In this document: in pieces, positions 57,206-64,000 of the stretch
Numbering within the stretch: position 1 is the first letter of the stretch
How the letters are laid out: each line of letters starts with the position of its first letter
DNA from: an uncultured bacterium
GTDB lineage: Bacteria > DRYD01
Direction: 5' to 3'
Assembly: GCA_937139605.1 (NCBI GenBank)
Contig: CAKZQG010000007.1
Location: forward strand, 62,001-126,000
DNA length: 64,000 bases
Translations under genes and position numbers: made by a program
The notes under the pieces: model-generated
What the model was told of the DNA's origin: nothing
Databases searched by the model: none
What the model saw: only the letters and a program-made list of their open reading frames with translations

Positions 57206-59215
57206 TTATTTATTAGAAGCTAATAATTCTTTTATTTCCTGTAATCTATTCTTTATTTCATTTATTTTTTTATTATATTCTTCTTCATCTATATCCCCAA
57301 TACTCTTAAGAAAATTAAGTTCATTAATTTGTTTTAATAACTCTTCTTTTTCTTTATTAATTCTTTTAATATCCTCTGGGGTTAATTGTTTTTTAATTTC
57401 TATTTCTAAACCTGTATCACTTTTAATGGTTTCAGTCTTAACAACACTATCTTTTTTTATATCTTCTATTTTTTGAGTTTTTTCTATTTTATTTTCAACA
57501 GCTTCTAACAGTTTATCAAATTCTTCTATCACTAACTTTTTAGGGGATTCAACCGATTTAGAGTATAAATCCTGCGTTTTTAACGGTATCTTTTCTTCTT
57601 TTATAATATCACTATAATCCACCTTTTTAGATTCTTGTTTTGAATAACCTTCATCAGTAGCTAAAACTTTATCAAAATCTATTCTTAATTTAGGTTTTTT
57701 TAGATCTTCATTTTTAGTTTCCAATGAAAAACTTTTATCTTTAGATTCTTCTTTAATTTCCTCCTCTTGTTCATCTTCTTCTAAGAATTTTAATAATTTA
57801 GAAGTATCATAAGCTATGTTTTGAGATTTTTCTTTTACCTCACTTAAAGCTTTTTTCATTAATTCTTCCTCAGAAACAACTTTCTTAGTAGTTAGATTTT
57901 TATCATCTTTAGAGATATCCTTAATATCTTTTAAATCATCTTCAATTTTTTCTTGATTATTTTGTATTTCTTTCTCTTTTTTTGATTCATCTTCCTTAAG
58001 TAATTCCATTATTTTAGAAGTATCTATTGTAGAAGGTTTAGATTCTGTTGATTCTAAAGTTAATTTTAATAATTTCTCACTATCAACAATATTTCTTTTA
58101 GAATACTCTCGCTGTTCTTTATTTTCTTCATGTAATCCTTTAATAACTTCTTTTTTGGCTTCTTCAATAAATTTAGTTTTTTGCTCAATAATTTGTTCTC
58201 TTTCCTTAATTGATTCTTCTATTAAAGATGCAAGTTTATCTTCACCTTTAGCTTTTTTAATTTCAGTTACTCTCCACCTGCTAACTTCTATTTTAAAATT
58301 CTCGTAAGTAAAATAAAACATATCCAAAGGTAATTTAAGTTGCCTTAAATATAAGGCTATAATATCTTCATAAGTAGGAAACAAAATAGCCCACATAGGA
58401 TAATTAAGATTCTCAATATCACTAATCAAAAAATCAATATTACCTAATTTATTTAAAATAAAAATTTGTGGATAACTTTTTAGTCTTAAAACAACCTTAT
58501 TAGGATTAAATGCCAAAACAACACTATCCCTAACATCTTCAGGTAACTTTATTATAAACTTAGCATTATTAGAAATAAAATAAAGTGCTTCTTTTTCTTT
58601 ATCCTTAAGATAAAACAAAATATCCCCAGAATTATTTATATAATAATCTATTATTTGGATATCAGTTAATTCATAAGAAAGCTCCACTCTATAACTTATT
58701 AAATTAATTTTTTCTATTAATTTTTGATCTTTAATGATTATATAATTAGAAAATGGAGATAATTTAAATTCTATAGTTTGATTAGATTCTAATTTTTTAG
58801 AGAAAAATATTTCTTCTTTATAATTTTCTAAATTAAGCATTCCTAATTCGTGTAAATAAATTTCTTTTTTAGCTAAAACATTTAGAAATGATTTATCCTG
58901 ACTTTTTCTATAGAAAAATACCTTTTTATCTAATAAACTGAAATCCGATAGTATTCCTCCCTCTTTAAATTTACTATTTAGAATTATTTCCTCTTGATTC
59001 AAATTAATTAAAATTAACTCACTTTGTGTTTGAACTAAAATTTCCCCTTTATCAGAAACAGCTAACAATTTTAAATCTAAACCTTTAAGTACTTTTTCAA
59101 ATAAAAAAGTCCTTTCTCTATATAACAACAAATTATTACTATGCAAAATAACAATATACTTTAAATTAGAACTTATTTTTAACTGGATATTAGGAGAACT
59201 TACTATCATACCCAT
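57206..59215 (-). CDS. Large cytoplasmic protein with repeated short linear motifs
   Basis: A 669-residue protein of unknown family. Residues 1-320 are beta-rich with a propeller-like rhythm and no signal peptide. Residues about 320-600 are highly charged and probably disordered or helical, and contain a short motif several times: VDSEKLLKL (377), IDTSKIMELLKEDE (397), YDTSKLLKFLEEDE (469), IDFDKVLATDE (512), VDYSDIIKEE (532), IEEFDKLLEAVE (563). The last 60 residues form a helical pair (LNFLKSIGDIDEEEYNKKI) like a SHOCT-type ending. The motif array suggests multivalent binding to one partner. No enzyme signature is seen. It stands alone between a convergent ABC gene and the divergent OsmC gene. 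Confidence 0.6.
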   Translation of the reverse strand: MGMIVSSPNIQLKISSNLKYIVILHSNNLLLYRERTFLFEKVLKGLDLKLLAVSDKGEILVQTQSELILINLNQEEIILNSKFKEGGILSDFSLLDKKVFFYRKSQDKSFLNVLAKKEIYLHELGMLNLENYKEEIFFSKKLESNQTIEFKLSPFSNYIIIKDQKLIEKINLISYRVELSYELTDIQIIDYYINNSGDILFYLKDKEKEALYFISNNAKFIIKLPEDVRDSVVLAFNPNKVVLRLKSYPQIFILNKLGNIDFLISDIENLNYPMWAILFPTYEDIIALYLRQLKLPLDMFYFTYENFKIEVSRWRVTEIKKAKGEDKLASLIEESIKEREQIIEQKTKFIEEAKKEVIKGLHEENKEQREYSKRNIVDSEKLLKLTLESTESKPSTIDTSKIMELLKEDESKKEKEIQNNQEKIEDDLKDIKDISKDDKNLTTKKVVSEEELMKKALSEVKEKSQNIAYDTSKLLKFLEEDEQEEEIKEESKDKSFSLETKNEDLKKPKLRIDFDKVLATDEGYSKQESKKVDYSDIIKEEKIPLKTQDLYSKSVESPKKLVIEEFDKLLEAVENKIEKTQKIEDIKKDSVVKTETIKSDTGLEIEIKKQLTPEDIKRINKEKEELLKQINELNFLKSIGDIDEEEYNKKINEIKNRLQEIKELLASNK

Positions 59216-59372
59216 TTTAATATTTATACTTTAATAAAAAAAATCCTTTCAAAATTAAGTAAAAAATTAAAAAAAAAGTTAAAAAAGTAAAAAAGGATTT
59301 TCAATTGTAAAAAAAAATAAATATATTAGAAAGAAATTATAATTAATCAACACAATTATAAGGAGGATTAAA

Positions 59373-59909
59373 ATGAAAAACATAAATAAACAAGAATTAA
59401 ATAAATTCATAGAGCAAGCAAAAAATGACAAAACTTTATTAGAAAAAGAAGTAAAAGTAGAAGTTTCATGGAATCTTGATGAAAAATTACCCCAAATGGA
59501 AGCCACTTTAATTTATCCTAATGGAAAAACCACATTTAACATAGATCAAATTCCAAGCTTAGGAGGCAAAGGATTAGCTCCTAATCCTATACAATATTGT
59601 CTAATGGGCTTAGGAAGCTGCTTCTTATCTACTTTCGCAACAGTATGTAGCCAACTAAACCTAAATATAAAAAGCTTAAAATTAAATATAAAAAATAAGA
59701 TCAACTTATCCATTCCCCTTAACTTAGGTGATGAACCTGTAACTAAAGGAATAGAATTTGAAATAGAAATAGAAACAGATGAAGAAAACTCCAAAATAGA
59801 AGAAGCTAAAACTATAGCTATAAACTCATGCCCAGCAGTATGGTGTATGAAAAACCCTATCCCTATAAACGTAAATATCAAACAAAACCAAACTAATAAA
59901 TTAAATTAA
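59373..59909 (+). CDS. OsmC family protein (peroxide-related thiol enzyme-like)
   Basis: A 178-residue OsmC-like protein. The two family cysteines appear in LMGLGSCFLSTFA (about 72-84) and NSCPAVWC near the end. TLIYPNGKTTFNIDQIPSLGGKGLAPNPIQY is the typical beta-to-helix lead-in. Members reduce organic peroxides or bind acyl groups; YhfA-like relatives are uncharacterised. An excellent AAGGAGG lies 8 nt before the ATG. The adjacent upstream region has an inverted repeat (59240-59301) of unknown meaning. Confidence 0.85.
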   Translation: MKNINKQELNKFIEQAKNDKTLLEKEVKVEVSWNLDEKLPQMEATLIYPNGKTTFNIDQIPSLGGKGLAPNPIQYCLMGLGSCFLSTFATVCSQLNLNIKSLKLNIKNKINLSIPLNLGDEPVTKGIEFEIEIETDEENSKIEEAKTIAINSCPAVWCMKNPIPINVNIKQNQTNKLN

Positions 59910-59969
59910 CTTCTCATTAGCTTTTAATTAGTTTCTAATAAGTATTTATGGGGAGGTGAAAACCTAAAT

Positions 59970-61736
59970 ATGTTTGCATTGATATCTTCAAGTATATTAC
60001 TTACTTTCTATTTTATTATATTTCTCATTGCTTTAATAATTTTTACAATAGCAGGATTTGATTCAATAATAGCTATAAATTTTGCAGTGATATTTACTTT
60101 TATATTCTCAATTATACAATTCTTTTTATCCCCATTTATTTTAGATTTATCTTTAAAATGGATGTATAATCTAAAATGGGTAGAATATAGCGAATTACCA
60201 ACATATCTAAAAGAATTCGTTGAAAAAGAATTTAATAAGAGGAATACAAAATTACCAAGAATAGGGATAATAGAAGATTTTACTCCAGAAGCATTTACTT
60301 ACGGAAACTTTCCAAACAATGCGAGAATAGTAATATCAAGAGGATTACTCCAAATACTAAATGAAGATGAAGTAAAAGCAGTAGTTGGTCATGAAATAGG
60401 TCATATATTTCATTGGGACTTCGTATTCATGACATTAGCGTCATTTATCCCATTTCTATTATATATGCTATACAGAATAGCATACAACTTAGCAAGATCT
60501 TCTAGAGGTAATAGTAGAAATAACGCTGCAGGACAATTACTATTATTTGCTTTAATAACCTATTTAATTTACATAGTAAGTGAATACATAGTTTTATATT
60601 TGTCAAGATTAAGGGAGTATTATGCAGATAAATTTAGTGCATTAACTACATTAAAACCAATGGCACTAGCTACTGCATTAATAAAAGTAGCTTATGGAAT
60701 AATTGATCCTAATTATAAAACCGATACTAATCAAAGTCAAGAAAATACAAGCATAAGAAACACTCCTTTTAAAGTATTAGGCTTAATGGATAACAAACAA
60801 GCAAAATCTTTAAGATTAGCTTTATTAAATAGCACATCAAATCTAAATTCCACAACAAATGTAGCAGTTTTAAATAACACTATAGAAATAACAACAGATG
60901 AAATAAGTACTAATTATGATGTAATATCAAAAACATTAGCTTGGGATCTATTTAATCCTTGGGCTACATTAATTGAACTACACTCTACTCACCCCTTAGT
61001 AGCCAAAAGAATTAAAAACTTAAAAGAAATAGCACAACAAAATAATCTACCATTTAACATTAATATCCCTACATCATTACCTAAAGACAAAGATGATAAC
61101 TCAATTGATATTTTATCCAATACTTTAATAGATGAATTCATTATAGATGTAGCATTCCAATATGCACCATTATTAGGATTATTAAGTGGATTATTCATTG
61201 GTCTTATAATGACAGTAACTAACCAAAATGGATTTAACTTAATAGGCTTTCCTATTTTATTGTTAGCTTTAGGTAGCTTAGCTAAATGGATATACAGTTA
61301 TAAAATTTTTAACCCTAATTTTAAAGAATATAAAATAATAGATTTACTAAGTAAAACAAAGGTATCAATAATAAGAAGTATCCCTGCTATTTTAAAGGGG
61401 AAAATAATGGGTCGTGGAGTAGCAGGATATATTTTTAGTGAAGATATAACTTTTAAAGATGAAACAGGATTCATATATGTCGATTACAGAATAGGTTTTC
61501 AATTAGCAGAAATGGTCTATGGATTCTTTGTTACAAATAACTTAATAGGTAAAAATGCAACTATAAAAGGATATTACAGGAGATCCTATGTACCATATTT
61601 TGAAGTTATAGAAATTATAACAGAAGATAATAAAGTTTACAAATCTTACTTTAGATTTTTCTGGTTATTCTTAATAATAATTTTATTATTAATAGGAGGA
61701 TTTTTAACATTCTTAGGCCTAATGCCTATACAATAA
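59970..61736 (+). CDS. htpX: HtpX-like M48 metalloprotease with C-terminal extra domain
   Basis: A 588-residue membrane protease. Two hydrophobic segments occupy about 5-70. The zinc site is VVGHEIGHIFHWDF (HExxH near 138), then more membrane helices and the third ligand Glu in RLREYYADKFSA. STHPLVAKRIKNL ends the M48 domain as in HtpX. The protein is about twice the usual HtpX length: after further helices near 395-435, a C-terminal domain GRGVAGYIFSEDITFKDETGFIYVDYR and GYYRRSYVPYFEVIEI resembles a small OB-like module seen fused to M48 proteases in various phyla. It degrades misfolded membrane proteins (family knowledge). GGGGAGGTG upstream supports the start. It lies 44 nt before a Clp ATPase gene, perhaps forming a quality-control group. 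Confidence 0.83.
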   Translation: MFALISSSILLTFYFIIFLIALIIFTIAGFDSIIAINFAVIFTFIFSIIQFFLSPFILDLSLKWMYNLKWVEYSELPTYLKEFVEKEFNKRNTKLPRIGIIEDFTPEAFTYGNFPNNARIVISRGLLQILNEDEVKAVVGHEIGHIFHWDFVFMTLASFIPFLLYMLYRIAYNLARSSRGNSRNNAAGQLLLFALITYLIYIVSEYIVLYLSRLREYYADKFSALTTLKPMALATALIKVAYGIIDPNYKTDTNQSQENTSIRNTPFKVLGLMDNKQAKSLRLALLNSTSNLNSTTNVAVLNNTIEITTDEISTNYDVISKTLAWDLFNPWATLIELHSTHPLVAKRIKNLKEIAQQNNLPFNINIPTSLPKDKDDNSIDILSNTLIDEFIIDVAFQYAPLLGLLSGLFIGLIMTVTNQNGFNLIGFPILLLALGSLAKWIYSYKIFNPNFKEYKIIDLLSKTKVSIIRSIPAILKGKIMGRGVAGYIFSEDITFKDETGFIYVDYRIGFQLAEMVYGFFVTNNLIGKNATIKGYYRRSYVPYFEVIEIITEDNKVYKSYFRFFWLFLIIILLLIGGFLTFLGLMPIQ

Positions 61737-61780
61737 TTAAATTACAATAGCAAAATAAAGAAAAATAAAAGTTATAACAT

Positions 61781-63922
61781 ATGCAACTAGAAAGTATTAC
61801 AATAATAAAATTGAAACCCTTTATAGAAAATCTCTATAAAGAATATTCTAATCAAAATGCATTATCTTTAACTACCGTTGATATTTTCATAGAATTAGAT
61901 AAAAAAAATATAATAAAATTAAATCCTGAAATAAAGAATTTTTTAATCTTGTTTTCCTCATTAAATATTAAATCAAATAATGAAACAACATATAGTACAT
62001 TATTAAAAAAATTTTTAAAACAATACAACGATCCTAATTTATTAGATTTAATTAATTTTTTGGATAATAATTCTTCATTTTTTGAAATATTAAAAATATA
62101 TTTTGATACAAAGGATATAAAAAATATTTTGTTTAAAAAAGATCACCAAATAATCAAAGAAAAGAAAAAAGAAGAAGATAATGTAAAGATACCAGAGTTT
62201 TTAGAAAAATATGGTAGAAATTTAACAAAGTTAGCTAAAGAAAATAAATTAAATAAAGTAATAGGTAGAGAAGAAGAGCTTCAAAGGTTAGTGCAAATAT
62301 TACTAAAAAAGACTAAGAATAATCCTATTTTAATAGGAGAGCCTGGAGTAGGGAAAACAGCAATAGTAGAAGGCTTAGCTTATAAAATAGCAAACAACGA
62401 AATTAAAGAATTACAAAATAAACAAATAATAGAATTAACAGTTAGCTCAATATTATCAGGTACTTCCTTAAGAGGAGAATTAGAAAAAAAATTAGAAGAT
62501 TTAATAAAACAATTAGAAAATAATGAGAACATAATTTTATTCATAGATGAAATCCATACAATAATGTTAGATAATACAATATCAAATGTATTAAAACCGG
62601 CATTAGCAAGAGGCCAAATAACAATAATAGGAGCAACAACTACCGAAGAATATTATAAATACATAGAAAAAGATCCAGCTTTAGAAAGAAGATTTCAACC
62701 AATATTAGTAAATGAACCTACCATAGAACAAACTTTACAAATATTAGAAAATATAATCCCATCTTTTGAAGAACATCATAATGTAAAGTATAACAGGGAT
62801 ATGCTTTTTAATCTAATAAAATTATCTCAAAGATATATAACAAATAGAAACTTACCTGATAAAGTAATAGATATAATAGATGAAGTAGCAACATATGTTA
62901 AAACAGAAAAAAATAAAAATACCATAGATTTAGAAGATGTAAAAGAAGTAATAAGTAAGCAAACAGGAATCCCTATTTCAAAAATGGATCAAACAGAAAC
63001 TCAAAAAATAGCTAAACTAGAAGAATTACTAAAATCAAAAATAATTGGTCAAGATGAAGCAATAGAAAAAGTAAGTAAAATAATAAAAATAGCAAAAGCA
63101 GGATTAAACGTTTCAAAAAGACCATATGGAGTTTTTTTATTTTTGGGGCCAACAGGGGTAGGTAAAACCTATTTTGCAAAAGTATTAGCAGAAATAATAT
63201 TCTCAGGGCCAGATGATATAATAAGATTAGATATGTCAGAATTCAAAGAAAAGCATGAAGTAGCAAAATTATTAGGAGCTCCGCCTGGATATATTGGCTA
63301 TGAAAAAGATGGTATCTTAACCCTAGCTATTAAAAAAAATCCATATACAATAATACTACTTGACGAAATAGAAAAAGCACATCCAGAAGTATTTGATATA
63401 TTTTTACAAGTATTTGATGAAGGCTATTTAAAAGATTCAAAAGGAAGAACACTAGTATTCTATGATACTGTTATTATTATGACCTCTAATATAGGCTCAA
63501 ATTTGATATTCAATTTAATAAAAGAAGATCCAAATATAAGTAATGAAAAACTAAAAGAAAAATTAATTCCTGAAGTACTAAAATTTTTAAGACCAGAAAT
63601 ACTTAATAGAATAGATGAGGTAATAGTATTTAAACCCTTAGATAAAGAAAGTGTTATAAAAATAATAGATTTAGAATTAAAAGAAATAAGTAAAAAAATA
63701 GAAGAAAGCGGCGGGAAATTAATATTTACAGATAAAATAAAAGAGTATATTTTAGATAATGCATTTGATTCTTCCTTTGGAGCAAGGAACATAAAAAGAT
63801 TTATCCAAAGTAAAATTTTAGCAACCCTTGCAGAAGAAATTCTATTTAACCCCAATATAACAGGAAATACATTAGTAATAGATATTGAAAATGAAAAAAT
63901 TACTGTAAAACCTAATATCTAA
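61781..63922 (+). CDS. Two-domain Clp ATPase (ClpA-size, without ClpP loop)
   Basis: A 713-residue HSP100 unfoldase with an N-domain (about 1-145), then two AAA+ domains: Walker [10 protein letters not shown] (186-194) and GPTGVGKTY (about 456-464), Walker B LFIDEIH and ILLDEIEK. The domains are about 270 residues apart, as in ClpA, so there is no ClpB-type middle coiled coil. The second domain reads [17 protein letters not shown] with no IGF/IGL ClpP-binding loop, as in ClpB. The first pore loop, usually KYRG, is SLRG; the second, GYIG, is kept. It may work alone or with an unusual partner. It starts 44 nt after htpX. Confidence 0.85.
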   Translation: MQLESITIIKLKPFIENLYKEYSNQNALSLTTVDIFIELDKKNIIKLNPEIKNFLILFSSLNIKSNNETTYSTLLKKFLKQYNDPNLLDLINFLDNNSSFFEILKIYFDTKDIKNILFKKDHQIIKEKKKEEDNVKIPEFLEKYGRNLTKLAKENKLNKVIGREEELQRLVQILLKKTKNNPILIGEPGVGKTAIVEGLAYKIANNEIKELQNKQIIELTVSSILSGTSLRGELEKKLEDLIKQLENNENIILFIDEIHTIMLDNTISNVLKPALARGQITIIGATTTEEYYKYIEKDPALERRFQPILVNEPTIEQTLQILENIIPSFEEHHNVKYNRDMLFNLIKLSQRYITNRNLPDKVIDIIDEVATYVKTEKNKNTIDLEDVKEVISKQTGIPISKMDQTETQKIAKLEELLKSKIIGQDEAIEKVSKIIKIAKAGLNVSKRPYGVFLFLGPTGVGKTYFAKVLAEIIFSGPDDIIRLDMSEFKEKHEVAKLLGAPPGYIGYEKDGILTLAIKKNPYTIILLDEIEKAHPEVFDIFLQVFDEGYLKDSKGRTLVFYDTVIIMTSNIGSNLIFNLIKEDPNISNEKLKEKLIPEVLKFLRPEILNRIDEVIVFKPLDKESVIKIIDLELKEISKKIEESGGKLIFTDKIKEYILDNAFDSSFGARNIKRFIQSKILATLAEEILFNPNITGNTLVIDIENEKITVKPNI

Positions 63923-63941
63923 AAAATAATTAATATTTAAT

Positions 63942-64000
63942 ATGAGTAAAATAAAATTAATTATACTAGCTGGTCCATATGAAGGGAATTCTTATGAATT
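63942..64000 (+). CDS. FHA-domain-like protein, N-terminal fragment (cut by right edge)
   Basis: An ATG 19 nt after the Clp stop encodes MSKIKLIILAGPYEGNSYEF before the window ends. 'L.vLaGP.kG..f.l' is a common N-terminus of FHA domains, which bind phosphothreonine peptides. Only about 20 residues are visible, so the identity is a guess from that pattern. Confidence 0.4.
   Translation, partial: MSKIKLIILAGPYEGNSYE

Noticed and set aside
61781-64000. Type VI secretion (ClpV plus FHA protein)
   Set aside because: Only a Clp ATPase and about 20 residues of an FHA-like start are seen; no tss genes are in the window.

Overview
The window comes from a bacterium with a very A+T-rich genome (lines counted by eye in coding regions are about 20-25% G+C). 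Its rRNA genes are far richer in G+C (60-base lines of the 16S gene counted 53% and 63%), which hints at, but does not prove, a warm habitat. An MlaF-type ABC ATPase and a lipoprotein suggest a two-membrane envelope. I cannot name the phylum. The 16S gene has three mismatches to the universal EUB338 site. Standard code 11 fits: TAA is the usual stop, with TAG (position 55238) and TGA (position 31330) each ending at least one gene.

Layout. 1-3163: an rRNA operon on the minus strand (16S, a spacer of about 75 nt without tRNA, and the 5' half of 23S, running off the left edge), with a 23-bp processing stem around 16S. 3164-7608 (minus): a possible pilus-accessory protein, an S41 protease, PrmA, a Thr-rich lipoprotein, RsmE and tRNA-Ala(UGC). 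7727-14543 (plus): cytidylate kinase, an exported unknown, a histone-deacetylase-fold enzyme, a large unknown and an RNB-domain exonuclease whose 5' part is in another frame. 14572-42843: a 28-kb surface-glycan locus. It holds a nonulosonic (legionaminic-like) acid set of dehydratase, synthase, hydrolysing epimerase, acetyltransferase, CBS-nucleotidyltransferase and CMP-transferase. It also has glycosyltransferases, two asparagine-synthase-like amidotransferases, two formyltransferases, two NodB-like deacetylase genes, a C5-epimerase-like gene, aminotransferases, a methyltransferase and acetyltransferases. 42953-55181 (minus): housekeeping genes gltX, dxr, a lone atpA, a metzincin-type protease, rpoA, rpsD, rpsK, cdaA and sdhA. 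55238-64000: an exported unknown, mlaF, a protein with repeated short motifs, OsmC, HtpX-like M48 protease, a two-ATPase Clp protein and the start of an FHA-like gene.

Three things stand out. (1) The rpsD leader can fold into a textbook H-type pseudoknot ending about 25 nt before the S4 start codon, a candidate S4 autoregulatory site. (2) Five otherwise recognisable genes are broken. Three breaks are single-base shortfalls in A/T runs (12984, 32392, 42510), one is a small indel (31212) and one is a TGG-to-TAG-type nonsense codon (29137). Four of the five lie in the glycan locus, so phase variation, polymerase slippage, gene decay or assembly error all need testing. (3) The glycan locus combines nonulosonate, uronamide-type amidation, C5-epimerisation and N-formylation functions.

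The highly expressed genes (rRNA, ribosomal, ATPase) are on the minus strand, and the plus strand looks richer in C than G even in plus-strand genes. This suggests that the minus strand is the leading strand here. I saw no CRISPR array, insertion sequence, prophage or replication origin.
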